Shown here piece after piece: positions 17,742 through 26,211 of a stretch of DNA of 64,000 nucleotides (its first letter is position 1; each line of letters starts with the position of its first letter). Made by a program: the position numbers and the translations under genes. The notes below the pieces were generated by a model, which worked only from the letters and a program-made list of their open reading frames with translations, ran no database searches and was not told the DNA's origin. Source of the stretch: Bacteroidota bacterium (GTDB lineage: Bacteria; Bacteroidota; Bacteroidia; Chitinophagales; Chitinophagaceae); NCBI GenBank assembly GCA_023386045.1, contig JAEWKK010000004.1:62001-126000 (forward strand), given 5' to 3'.

Positions 17742-19066
17742 TGGAATTTTTTTGAAAAATGCATGACTACAGCCAGAGTGAGGAACAAACCAATACTTCC
17801 AAGCAATAATGAATAATCCTGCAATTGAAGAATGGTGAAAATATAAGTGTACATGAGCACCATGAGCGAGGCGAAAATCATCGTCAGTCGACCGGATCCA
17901 AGTAGTCCTTTTAAAAACCATGCAATCAGGCCAATGGTTAGAACAGAGGCGATGGCATAGGAAATATTAAATCCAATGTATTCTGAAAAAGAAAGCAGCA
18001 GGGTATAAAAAAGGATCAGTGCAAGTCCCACCAGGCCATATTGGAAAGGATGAACTGCACGCTTGTTGGAAGTTTCTATCAGGAAGAAGGAAGCAAAAGT
18101 TAAGAGCAGGCATAAGGCCGCATATTTAACTGATCTCATGGTTTTTTGATATCCATTTACCGGGATGTATAAATTGGTTCCAAAGGAAGCGGCTGCAAGA
18201 TTCCTGTTCTGGTATTGGGAAGGAGCTGTGGATTTATAAATGTTGAATGCATTATTCTTCCATTGTTGTGGGAAATTCCTTTTGTGCGCCATGCTTTTCC
18301 ATGTGGCAGTGAATCCACTGTCCTTTACCTGCGTATTTTGCGGAAGTGTATTCCCGGTAAAACTCGGATGAGGCCAGCCTGAATTCACATGAACAGTTGT
18401 GGATCTTCCTGTTGGTGTAAATAACAGTTGATCAGAACCATTCAAACTGATGGATGTAGAAAAGTTGAGATTCTGCAAGTCTTCGATTCCCTTCATTGGA
18501 ATGGAAGTAATAAGACTTTCTTCTTCAAGACTATCCTCCTGGTATTTTACAGTAAGTGGTAGTTGCTGTCCTTTCCAGTTGATCTTCATTTCTTCATTCA
18601 GTCCCCTGACATCTGAAAGATGTATCTGAAGTGAAGCTTCATTCCAGATAATATAGGCAGAATCGATCTGTAATTTCTCAGGTTGTATGTTTTGAAAGGC
18701 GCCATTCATGCTGATACTGGAATGATAAAGCATCACTTTATAAATGCCACGGTATTTTTCCTGTGGATTCACCTCGCTATTGATAACCAGATTATCCGGG
18801 AGAAAGCTTGCATATTGTTTAGTTTTAGTTATTCCACCTGTATTTTCCCAATAAGGAAGCACGAATATTGGCCCTGTAATCGTCTGTTTCCCGGCCCATT
18901 TGCTGCTTACTTCAGTTATGGCTTCTTTTTGCCTGTTTTCTCTTTCTTCTATAAGGTCACGGATGTAGATAGCCGGTATCTGCAATACCAGCACAATGCC
19001 TCCGATGATTAAGGCCTTGGCCAGCAACTTTGATTTTGTCCAAACATTTTCAACAATGGTTTCCAT
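17735..19066 (-). CDS. creD: CreD-family inner membrane protein
   Basis: A 443-residue inner membrane protein. One N-terminal membrane helix (about 14-33) is followed by the conserved RDLIEERENRQKEAITEVSSKWAGKQTITGP-type segment. A large periplasmic domain runs to about 305, and six closely packed helices fill the C-terminus (about 308-438). This is the CreD (Cet) layout; in E. coli CreD belongs to the CreBC regulon and influences envelope integrity and colicin E2 tolerance. No creBC is present. Instead a palindrome at 19154-19168, about 90 bases upstream, matches one in front of the neighbouring winged-helix regulator operon, suggesting control by that regulator. First gene of creD-dgkA-DUF1361. 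Confidence 0.9.
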   Translation of the reverse strand: METIVENVWTKSKLLAKALIIGGIVLVLQIPAIYIRDLIEERENRQKEAITEVSSKWAGKQTITGPIFVLPYWENTGGITKTKQYASFLPDNLVINSEVNPQEKYRGIYKVMLYHSSISMNGAFQNIQPEKLQIDSAYIIWNEASLQIHLSDVRGLNEEMKINWKGQQLPLTVKYQEDSLEEESLITSIPMKGIEDLQNLNFSTSISLNGSDQLLFTPTGRSTTVHVNSGWPHPSFTGNTLPQNTQVKDSGFTATWKSMAHKRNFPQQWKNNAFNIYKSTAPSQYQNRNLAAASFGTNLYIPVNGYQKTMRSVKYAALCLLLTFASFFLIETSNKRAVHPFQYGLVGLALILFYTLLLSFSEYIGFNISYAIASVLTIGLIAWFLKGLLGSGRLTMIFASLMVLMYTYIFTILQLQDYSLLLGSIGLFLTLAVVMHFSKKFQW

Positions 19067-19153
19067 GATTATTTTTTTTGGTTGATGATTTTTAATGGTC
19101 GGAGTGATTGTCTTGAAGTTTTAAATTCTATTAGTATTTTTATTTAAAAAGTG

Positions 19154-19168
19154 CTTTGTAATACAAAG
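19154..19168. promoter_or_regulatory. Palindromic operator candidate upstream of creD
   Basis: CTTTGTAATACAAAG is a perfect 7+1+7 palindrome. It lies 88-102 bases upstream of the creD start and 19 bases past the stop of the winged-helix regulator gene. The same palindrome with one mismatch occurs at 20162-20178 in front of the regulator's own operon. Probable binding site of that regulator; inferred, not shown. Confidence 0.6.
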
Positions 19169-19186
19169 TGTACAGGCAAAAAAAAT

Positions 19187-19492
19187 TCACTTAACGCCTT
19201 TGATCATTTTTTCCAGTCCCTGTATATGTTCTTTAAATGCTTTTTCACCGGCTTTTGTTATGGAATAAGTTGTATTGGTTTTCTTTCCAATAAATCCTTT
19301 GTGGACTTTTATATATCCGCTTTCATCCAGGGTTTGTAAATGCGTTGCCAGGTTTCCATCAGTTACTTCAAGCAGTTGTTTCAGGTCATTGAAGTTGATT
19401 TCCTCGTTGACCATCAATATGCTCATGGCACCCAGGCGGATCCTGTTGTCAAAAATTTTATTGAGTCCTGCTATGGGATTATTTACTGCCAT
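19187..19492 (-). CDS. Winged-helix transcriptional regulator
   Basis: A 101-residue single-domain winged helix-turn-helix protein of the type often found beside creD in Bacteroidota. NRIRLGAMSILMVNEEINFNDLKQLLEVTDGNLATHLQTL spans helices 1-3, with the recognition helix about TDGNLATHLQTLDESG (43-58). A wing follows (YIKVHKGFIGKKTNTTYSIT), then a C-terminal dimerisation helix. There is no ligand-binding domain, so it may sense through its neighbour or by its own stability. Its start overlaps the upstream membrane-protein stop by one base (TAATG). Probable autoregulator and creD regulator through the two matching palindromes. Confidence 0.88.
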   Translation of the reverse strand: MAVNNPIAGLNKIFDNRIRLGAMSILMVNEEINFNDLKQLLEVTDGNLATHLQTLDESGYIKVHKGFIGKKTNTTYSITKAGEKAFKEHIQGLEKMIKGVK

Positions 19493-20154
19493 TAATTGCT
19501 CTCCTGTTTAATAACCGCTTCAGCCGGATTTCGTTCATACTTCCACCACATCATGAAACCATAAATGATATGCAGTAAACCAAATCCCATGGCCCAGAAA
19601 TAAATTCCATAACCAATAAATTGAGTATTGATCAGTCCAAGCAGGATCTCAAGAAATCCGAGATAACGGATATCACTCAGGGTGTAGCGACTTCCGTTAA
19701 CCAGTCCGAGACCATAAAATACCAGGCAGGCGGGTGCCACAAAACGCCATTCACTGTATTGAAGCATGGCAATAATAAACAATCCTCCCGTAACCATTGG
19801 AATGGCAGTATTGATCACCAGTTGCCTACTGGTATGGTCCCAGAGGGGCATTCTGTTGCGGCCTGCACGTTTCCAGGTAAAATAAATGGCTGAGACAAGC
19901 GCCAGCAACATAACTGCTGCAGCCAGGAGAAATAAATTGATTTTAAGCTGGTGAAAGTCCTCGTTGTTGTAACCTCTGGAATTATAATCCTTATAATATT
20001 CAGATATCCAGTTTTTAGCGAAGAAAGCGCCGATCAACGCCCAGATACCGGCAGCTACGCCACTTAATCCACTCAGGGAAATAAAACGGCTTGATCGTTG
20101 CATCATCCGACGAATATCCTGGAGGGCATCAAGGTGTTGATTTTGCTCAATCAT
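19492..20154 (-). CDS. Membrane protein paired with the winged-helix regulator
   Basis: A membrane protein of about 220 residues with an N-terminal cytoplasmic helix (MIEQNQHLDALQDIRRMMQRSSR) and six hydrophobic segments. I do not recognise a named family. It is translationally coupled to the regulator downstream (one-base overlap), which suggests it is a membrane partner or sensor. I chose the ATG at 20154: the frame stays open to 20202, but the candidate operator at 20162-20178 would then be inside coding sequence, and the extra residues (RFPKQVFTLHYKV) do not look like a natural N-terminus. Confidence 0.75.
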   Translation of the reverse strand: MIEQNQHLDALQDIRRMMQRSSRFISLSGLSGVAAGIWALIGAFFAKNWISEYYKDYNSRGYNNEDFHQLKINLFLLAAAVMLLALVSAIYFTWKRAGRNRMPLWDHTSRQLVINTAIPMVTGGLFIIAMLQYSEWRFVAPACLVFYGLGLVNGSRYTLSDIRYLGFLEILLGLINTQFIGYGIYFWAMGFGLLHIIYGFMMWWKYERNPAEAVIKQESN

Positions 20155-20161
20155 AAAAAGC

Positions 20162-20178
20162 ACTTTGTAGTGCAAAGT
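20162..20178. promoter_or_regulatory. Palindromic operator candidate for the regulator operon
   Basis: ACTTTGTAGTGCAAAGT is a 17-base palindrome with one mismatched pair, centred at 20170. It ends eight bases upstream of the chosen start (20154) and overlaps a possible -7 element (TTACTTTG on the minus strand, seven of eight to consensus). Binding here would block the promoter, fitting repression. Partner of the site at 19154-19168. Confidence 0.6.
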
Positions 20179-20222
20179 AAACACCTGTTTTGGGAACCTC
20201 AAAATATTTTTTGAAAAAAGAA

Positions 20223-21575
20223 TCAGTTACCCATTTGCTCTTTTTTTTCTTCTTTGAGGTCAGCCGCCATGGATTCAAGATAAGTTTTGAACTGACTGTC
20301 GATCTTATTCTTTTCAAATGCTTCTGTCCAAAAAATTCCCATAGCATCAGGGTAGTTCTGGATTTCTTTTTGATTGAGCGCATAACCACCGGCTATTCCC
20401 AGGTAATGCTCACTATCCCCGTCTTCGTATTCATAGCTGACCTTATAGAGGTAAAATTTTTGTCTCTTTCCCATAAATTCAACTACCCTTTCTCCTATAA
20501 GACTTACTTTGGCTTCACTTTCCTCACTGGCTATTGAATAGATCTCACTTTGAGCCATCTTTTCCTGGGTGGCGTATTTGGATGGAAAGAGTTGCTGCTT
20601 TTTCAGTTTTTTCAGCTCTGAATATAAATAAGCCCTGTAATAGATATCTGCTGCCAGCTTTTCCATTTCTGAAACGGGTACTGGCTGATCATTTTTGATC
20701 AGGGCCATAACAACATTGTACCTGAAATCAGAACCACCAATTGAAAGGTATGAGCGAAGGGCTTCATTGGTTTCCCTGTCATTGAATTGAGCGATCAATT
20801 CAATCCAGTCTGTATAACGGTACCAGAGATCTTCGTTTTCTTTCAGCAGCTCCATTCTCTTCGCTGCATGCGAGAGAATCAAATTTTTATAGGGCAGGAG
20901 GTCGGTAATATTCAAATAATTACTATCAACCAGGGTTTTCATTACCGGCACGATACCATCGATGAAGATGCTGTCCTTTGTTTGTGATAAAATGTCCGGG
21001 AAAAGAGTTGCAGTTAATTTGAGTGAATCAGCTAATGCATATTGCAACTGGTTCTTACCTTTTTCAGGTAAATCAGAAATGATATAATTTTTTAAAAGCG
21101 AATAGGACTCATTTGTTCTGAAGAGGCCAAGTAAGTAAAGCAGGTCATACCTGAGTTCTTCATCTTTACCTTTCAAACCGGGATAAACTTCTGAAATAAA
21201 TCGAATAGTTGAACTGTCATTCAGCTGTGCCAGGCACCTGATAATATAGTCCGTTACAGTTGCATAATTGTCTTCATCAAGTACCAGGTATTTCGCCAGC
21301 AGAGCTTTGTGCAAATGGGGCAGGTCCTGTTTTTCATATTCAATATATTGAAGCTGATCAAAGAGGGACACCAGTTCAGTAGTATCTGTAGTTTTTAAAG
21401 CTTCAAGAACTTCCTGGGATTTGCTCCTGTAAATGGATGGAAGTTTTTCATCCCTTACCCTGAAGTCATCATAAAACTTCTGGATTTCCGGCTGATGAAT
21501 GTATGGCTTCGGAATATAGGCCACGATGGTATAAAGAGTATCGCCGTTTACGAAATACCTGATCTTTCTTAAAGA
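20223..21575 (-). CDS. C-terminal part of TraB/GumN-like protein, out of frame
   Basis: About 450 codons with no signal peptide, no ATG near the start and mostly helical, HEAT-like content. The first possible start is a GTG at 21524, but the frame is open and protein-like upstream to 21575. There SLRKIRYFVNGDTLYTIVAYIPKP resembles the internal repeat of the preceding gene (YRNYTIVRGNRVYSFLVGGAS), and FYDDFRV matches its LFESVKL. This strongly suggests that the reading frame continues the TraB/GumN-like protein after a one-base slip at the AAT tract. It may be a pseudogene half, a sequencing artefact or a separately started protein. Function of the region unknown. Confidence 0.7.
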   Translation of the reverse strand, partial: SLRKIRYFVNGDTLYTIVAYIPKPYIHQPEIQKFYDDFRVRDEKLPSIYRSKSQEVLEALKTTDTTELVSLFDQLQYIEYEKQDLPHLHKALLAKYLVLDEDNYATVTDYIIRCLAQLNDSSTIRFISEVYPGLKGKDEELRYDLLYLLGLFRTNESYSLLKNYIISDLPEKGKNQLQYALADSLKLTATLFPDILSQTKDSIFIDGIVPVMKTLVDSNYLNITDLLPYKNLILSHAAKRMELLKENEDLWYRYTDWIELIAQFNDRETNEALRSYLSIGGSDFRYNVVMALIKNDQPVPVSEMEKLAADIYYRAYLYSELKKLKKQQLFPSKYATQEKMAQSEIYSIASEESEAKVSLIGERVVEFMGKRQKFYLYKVSYEYEDGDSEHYLGIAGGYALNQKEIQNYPDAMGIFWTEAFEKNKIDSQFKTYLESMAADLKEEKKEQMGN

Positions 21576-23701
21576 TTATTATTATTATTCTTTTTCCCGA
21601 TCAGGATTTCCCTTCCCTTGAGACTGCCGTTAAATGTGGGATTGCTGACAAGCAGCGTGTCATCAGCTTCCAGGTAGCTGGCAGATTTATTTTCCAGGAA
21701 TAAGCTGTCTGATTTTGTCCAGTAATATTTAGAGAAGATGTCTTTAAAAATTTCGTAAGAGATCGCCTGCTTTACATCATGTGAATAGTAATGGATTTTT
21801 TCAGTTCCATTTTCATCTGTGTTTTCAGAAGTATCCTGCACAAAATCAGCAGGAGCGGAAGTTGAAAAACCATAATTGGAAAATGGGCTGTAAGTCACCA
21901 CCGGGTAATCAACCAGTTTTACTGATTCAAATAATTTATCAGCATCAGACAGATCAACCATGCTGGCGCCACCCACCAGGAAACTATAAACCCTGTTACC
22001 TCTCACAATGGTATAATTCCTGTACTTCGCATTTATCTCAGGCATAAAAATATCCATCCTGAAAGCCGGCCAGCCTTTGTAACTGGTAGTATCAATATGA
22101 TCAATGCTGTAAGACTTGTTCAGGATTTCATTTTTAAAGAATGCCAGGTAAGTCGTATCCCCGTTAAGGAAATAGCCACCTTTCAATTCCCTGGTCTGAA
22201 ACAGATAATACAAGCCTTTTTCCACATCAAAGAGATCATAGGAGTCGAAATTCCAGTTACTGCCTTCCGCTGCCCTGTTGATTGATTCGTTGACCTTTGG
22301 CTTCCTGGGAAGCTTCATGGTAATTCCATGATTTTCGATAGTAAAAATTTCCCAGGCACTTCCTGCTGACTCCTTTGTTTCAAAGGATTTAAAAAATTTA
22401 TCAGCATCAGCGTTCATTACATTGCTCTTTTTGGCAGAACCGACCATTAACATATACATGGTATTTTTTTTCTGCAACAATTGTATACGATAAAAACCTT
22501 CAGGGATTTCCATGGTTGCTTCACCACCTGTTATATCTGCTGTTGAAATATTTTTCGGAACAATTTTCTTGTTGAAGCTTCCAACATTTGATGCATAATT
22601 TTGAAACACCCTCACCACATCATCATAGTTACTGATCTGTCCTACAGTATAACCCGACAAATACATTGTCATAGTAGGAAGGTCAAAAAATGCCTTCATG
22701 GTCATAGCTTCACCGAACATATTGAACTGTGAAGGTGTTCCTGGCATTTCTATTCTATACAATAGGTTTTCATCTTTTTTCCAGGGTAGCTTCGTTAGTC
22801 CGGCAGCATAAGTTTCAGCCGGAATTCCAGTCTTTGATAATACCGGTTCCACTGTTAAGCCATCGGCTTGCAAAAGCCTGATCAGGCCTGAATCACCAGG
22901 TAAGTGTGCTACCCCTACTGCAAAGAAGGTGGAGCGGATCTTCATAAGGCTGTCGATCCTCCTTGCCATTTTGATATTACGGTGGATCAACAACAGGTCC
23001 CTGACACTGTTGTCAAGCTTTCCTGTAATATATTCTTCTACCTGTTGAAGGTCTTTTTTAATATAGATGCTGATCATCTTTTCGAGATAATGCTTCACAT
23101 CGGCATCGGGCATGAACACCTGCTCTGGTGTCAGATCTGCACCCAGTTCATCAGGAATATTCAACTGGTCATTTACATCCTCAATACCGGTGATCGTCCT
23201 GCCCAGCCTTTGTGCTAGTCCATAGAGATAGCCATCTACAATGGTGGGCATATCGCCCTGTTGAACCATTCGATTAACCTTATAATCCCTGATCTTTTTC
23301 AAATCCTTTTTGGTGAGCTTATCGGCTTCAAGTCCAAACTTTCGCAATAAAGCACTGCTGGAACGATCAAGTTTTTTGCCATCAACCCTGACCTCTTCCG
23401 AAAGCAGTTCGTTTTCCTTGTCCTTGATGCCCCTGGCAAAAACGCTGTCTAACATTTCCCTGATATCCAGTTCAAGCGCAAAACCTTCAGTGTTTTCAAG
23501 GCCCCGGTAAAGCGAATCAGGAAAATTGAATAATCTTTTATCCTGAAGGTGCATGGTACCATATAAATAGGAGGGCTTTTGAAGTCCTTTGCCGGAGATC
23601 TTCCATAGAAAAGTGGAAGGCAGGGTTTGTTGTCCCCTGGTCGTAAATGCAAGCAGAGATAAAAAAGATCCCAGGATCAGGGCCGGAAGGCTTTTCAGCA
23701 T
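21569..23701 (-). CDS. TraB/GumN family protein, truncated by frameshift
   Basis: A 710-residue predicted secreted protein with a signal peptide (ending about TTRGQQ). The TraB/GumN domain covers about 30-300: FLWKISGKGLQKPSYLYGTMHL with the conserved Gly-Thr-Met-His, and a matching FFAVGVAHLPGDSGLIRLL strand-helix near the domain end. The remainder holds two or more copies of a strand-rich repeat of unknown role. The protein ends in GKKNNNNNL, where a run of five AAT codons is followed by a stop. Coding-like sequence resumes in the -1 frame, so the ancestral protein was probably about 1150 residues. TraB-family domains are related to haem-binding and peptidase-like folds; function here unknown. 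Confidence 0.8.
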   Translation of the reverse strand: MLKSLPALILGSFLSLLAFTTRGQQTLPSTFLWKISGKGLQKPSYLYGTMHLQDKRLFNFPDSLYRGLENTEGFALELDIREMLDSVFARGIKDKENELLSEEVRVDGKKLDRSSSALLRKFGLEADKLTKKDLKKIRDYKVNRMVQQGDMPTIVDGYLYGLAQRLGRTITGIEDVNDQLNIPDELGADLTPEQVFMPDADVKHYLEKMISIYIKKDLQQVEEYITGKLDNSVRDLLLIHRNIKMARRIDSLMKIRSTFFAVGVAHLPGDSGLIRLLQADGLTVEPVLSKTGIPAETYAAGLTKLPWKKDENLLYRIEMPGTPSQFNMFGEAMTMKAFFDLPTMTMYLSGYTVGQISNYDDVVRVFQNYASNVGSFNKKIVPKNISTADITGGEATMEIPEGFYRIQLLQKKNTMYMLMVGSAKKSNVMNADADKFFKSFETKESAGSAWEIFTIENHGITMKLPRKPKVNESINRAAEGSNWNFDSYDLFDVEKGLYYLFQTRELKGGYFLNGDTTYLAFFKNEILNKSYSIDHIDTTSYKGWPAFRMDIFMPEINAKYRNYTIVRGNRVYSFLVGGASMVDLSDADKLFESVKLVDYPVVTYSPFSNYGFSTSAPADFVQDTSENTDENGTEKIHYYSHDVKQAISYEIFKDIFSKYYWTKSDSLFLENKSASYLEADDTLLVSNPTFNGSLKGREILIGKKNNNNNL
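21575..21589. repeat. (ATT)5 microsatellite at a reading-frame break
   Basis: Five ATT units on the plus strand, read as five AAT codons at the end of the TraB/GumN-like frame. The two halves of the probable ancestral gene lie in different frames on either side. In the downstream frame the tract reads as repeated TAA stops. Confidence 0.85.
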
Positions 23702-23890
23702 AGTTCTGGTGTGTTTGGCGAAAGATAAAACAAGCCGGCATTAATCGGAATGATCATGAAATAATTTTTTTTAATGCAACAGCTTTCCAGTTTATTTTGT
23801 CATTAAAAAAAATTGTCAACCTGAAATAGGGGTTACTACAAAAGCTGGCGTTTCTTGTTTATAACCAAATCAAAACCTCAAAAAAAGTTT

Positions 23891-24952
23891 ATGCGAAAGA
23901 TCTTAATTCCCCTGGCCGCACTGGTCCTTTTTTATGCCTGTAAGCCCGATCAACCCGAGAATCCGGGAAAGATCAGGCCCGACGATCCCAAAGCAGTTAG
24001 TGCTGCTCTCAGGGTATGGCACGGCGCAAGGGTTAATGGAAATCCTCCAGCTTCCTCAGGTAATCCTACATTAATGCTGGAACCTTCTTCCAACAACCAA
24101 AGTATTATGGCCATCGCTGGAAAGTATGCCATCATCCAGCCTGAAGTACTGGGAAGTCATCTTGCCGGATATTACGTGAAGGTGAATGGTGCCGCAGATT
24201 ATTTTAAAGTGGATTATAAAAAGCCATTGGATGGTGGACGCAATGCTTCAAGACTGAGCCGTCACAATAAAGCTCTTTCTAAAGGATTCGGCATTGATTC
24301 CACAGGCACTGGTAATCTTGATTCTTCCATCGTGATCGTTATCCCTACGAGTATTCAGCCAGGTCAATTCTGTATGACTTACTGGGCATATGACAGCACA
24401 GGCGTAGTGAGCAATCCTATTTCCGTGTGCATTACTGTCTTATCATTTGGTGGTGATGCTGCATCTTCCTACCTGCATGGTACCTGGCAGATGACAGGCT
24501 TTAGCGATGATACAACATATGGCTGGGAACAAGTAGTAGGATTGTCTGATACCATGTATAGCCAGGGTTATTGCATCAACAACCAGATCGTTGACAGCTT
24601 TGGTATGGGACCAGTAACTTATCCCTCGAGTATTTATACTGTGAACCAGGCAGATCTTGCCTTCAGCAGCACTGGCGGATTGAAATATACTTATGCGGAA
24701 ACCGACAAGCAATTCAATTACACCCAAAGCAGCTGCAGTAACTATGTGTTCTACACAGATACTTACAGTGATGTACTGAATGGTGCCTGGTCATATAACA
24801 GCACCACCGGAAAAATGATCATCATCTTTGATTTTGATGATATGGGTTATGCAGATCCTGAGGCTTATGAATACAAATTGATCAAGTTGAGCAACAATAA
24901 GATTTATCTGTACGACCAGGATTATGATGAATACATGCGACTCGAAAAATAA
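23891..24952 (+). CDS. Secreted lipoprotein of unknown function
   Basis: A 353-residue predicted lipoprotein. MRKILIPLAALVLFYAC is a type II signal peptide, followed by a proline-rich linker (KPDQPENPGKIRPDDP). A first beta-rich domain (about 65-190) includes YYVKVNGAADYFKVDY and PTSIQPGQFCMTYWAYDSTG, an immunoglobulin-like pattern. A second domain (about 195-353) begins LHGTWQMTGFSDD and ends KLIKLSNNKIYLYDQD, the pattern of lipocalin-like lipoproteins. I chose the ATG at 23891, which begins at the signal peptide; the frame is open from 23855. Divergent from the TraB/GumN gene, followed by a clear terminator. No enzymatic motif seen. Confidence 0.75.
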   Translation: MRKILIPLAALVLFYACKPDQPENPGKIRPDDPKAVSAALRVWHGARVNGNPPASSGNPTLMLEPSSNNQSIMAIAGKYAIIQPEVLGSHLAGYYVKVNGAADYFKVDYKKPLDGGRNASRLSRHNKALSKGFGIDSTGTGNLDSSIVIVIPTSIQPGQFCMTYWAYDSTGVVSNPISVCITVLSFGGDAASSYLHGTWQMTGFSDDTTYGWEQVVGLSDTMYSQGYCINNQIVDSFGMGPVTYPSSIYTVNQADLAFSSTGGLKYTYAETDKQFNYTQSSCSNYVFYTDTYSDVLNGAWSYNSTTGKMIIIFDFDDMGYADPEAYEYKLIKLSNNKIYLYDQDYDEYMRLEK

Positions 24953-24956
24953 CAAA

Positions 24957-24986
24957 AGAAAAAAGGCTCTCAGGAGCCTTTTTTTA
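24957..24986. terminator. Bidirectional intrinsic terminator
   Basis: A perfect nine-base stem (AAAAGGCTC at 24961-24969 with GAGCCTTTT at 24974-24982) and a TCAG loop, flanked by an A-run and a T-run. It lies between the lipoprotein gene and the convergent aminotransferase gene and can serve both strands. Confidence 0.9.
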
Positions 24987-26162
24987 TTTCATTGCTTTGT
25001 TGATAATGGCGCAGCTTTTTGAGATCTCTTGTTCGGTAATATTTAATGGAGGAGATATTCTCACACAATTGGAAGCAAAAAGGAACCAGTCAGTAAGTAA
25101 ACCATTTTCGATACAGCCATCTATAATTTTTTTACACTGCTCAAAATTCTCCAGTTCCAGGGCCATCCAAAGCCCGAAGGACCTGATGGAAACAAAGGCT
25201 TCACGATTCAATTCTGTTTTGAATTGTTCTTCTTTTTGCCTGACCTGTTCAATGAGTTTTTCTTCATGCAATACCTGGAATGCCGCAAGTCCTGCAGCAC
25301 AACAAACAGGGTGACCGCCAAAAGTGGTGATATGACCCAGCACAGGATTATCTGTGAGCTGGTTCATGATTTTTTTGTCGGCGATAAATGCACCCAGCGG
25401 CATGCCGCCACCTAAAGCTTTACCTAAAAGAAGTATATCAGGGACAATGTCAAAATTTTCAAAACCCCAGCATTTACCAGTCCTTCCAAAGCCTGCCTGT
25501 ATTTCATCCAGTACCAGCAAAGTGCCAGTTGACTTACATCTTTCATGTAATGCCTTAATCCACTCCTGTTGAGGAACAATGATTCCAGCTTCGGCCTGGA
25601 TGGTTTCAGCAATCACACATGCTGTGTCTTCAGTGATAAATTGCAGGTCTTCAAAAGAATTATAATTGAGGTGTTCTACTCCCGGAAGCAGTGGCCGGAA
25701 AGCATTACGCCAGTATTCATCACCAATAATACTCAGCGCGCCCTGTGTGGATCCGTGATAAGAATTTTTAAAAGCAACAATACCTGTTCTGCCTGTATAC
25801 TTCTTTGCCAGCTTCATGGCACCTTCAACTGCTTCGGCGCCGGAATTGGTGAAATAAACTGAGTTGAGACCTGCCGGTAAATACTTGGAAAGTAATCTTG
25901 CATACTGCACCTGTGGATTTTCAACAAACTCACCATACACCATGATATGGAGGTAGTCATCCACCTGCTTTTTGATGGCTTCCACTACTTTGGTATGTCG
26001 ATGTCCGGTATTGGCTACACTAATGCCGCCAATCAGGTCAATATAATTTTTCCCCTGCGCATCTGCGAGTGTACTTCCTTCTGCTTTCACTATCTCAAGT
26101 GCTAATGGCGCAGATGAGGTTTGTGCTACGTGCTGTAAAAACAGTTGCCTGGGATTCATCAT
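24984..26162 (-). CDS. Class III pyridoxal-phosphate aminotransferase
   Basis: A 392-residue fold-type I aminotransferase of the acetylornithine/ornithine aminotransferase group. YFTNSGAEAVEGAMKLAKKYTGR binds cofactor phosphate near residue 105. LVLDEIQAGFGRTGKCWGFE (about 216-235) holds the Asp that contacts the pyridine nitrogen, and LLLGKALGGGMPLGAF carries the Schiff-base lysine near 250. The substrate cannot be fixed: acetylornithine, ornithine, 4-aminobutyrate or another omega-amino compound are all possible. There are no arginine-pathway neighbours. Length is normal. The start has two adjacent ATGs (MMN); either would serve. Confidence 0.88.
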   Translation of the reverse strand: MMNPRQLFLQHVAQTSSAPLALEIVKAEGSTLADAQGKNYIDLIGGISVANTGHRHTKVVEAIKKQVDDYLHIMVYGEFVENPQVQYARLLSKYLPAGLNSVYFTNSGAEAVEGAMKLAKKYTGRTGIVAFKNSYHGSTQGALSIIGDEYWRNAFRPLLPGVEHLNYNSFEDLQFITEDTACVIAETIQAEAGIIVPQQEWIKALHERCKSTGTLLVLDEIQAGFGRTGKCWGFENFDIVPDILLLGKALGGGMPLGAFIADKKIMNQLTDNPVLGHITTFGGHPVCCAAGLAAFQVLHEEKLIEQVRQKEEQFKTELNREAFVSIRSFGLWMALELENFEQCKKIIDGCIENGLLTDWFLFASNCVRISPPLNITEQEISKSCAIINKAMK

Positions 26163-26211
26163 GCTAAAATAAGATAAGATGGGCGAGACAATTTCAATAT
26201 CGTATGGCTAC

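Noticed and set aside
17742..17921. N-terminal extension of the diacylglycerol kinase frame inside creD
   Set aside because: The residues are the shifted reading of creD, rich in His and Trp and unlike DgkA; the ATG overlapping the creD stop is preferred.
21569..21600. Programmed -1 frameshift at the AAT tract joining the two TraB/GumN-like halves
   Set aside because: GAAAAAG is only a weak slippery site, and after it the -1 frame reads TAA through the AAT repeat. A slip would have to occur at the final AAT-CTT, where tRNA re-pairing is poor. A simple indel explains it better.
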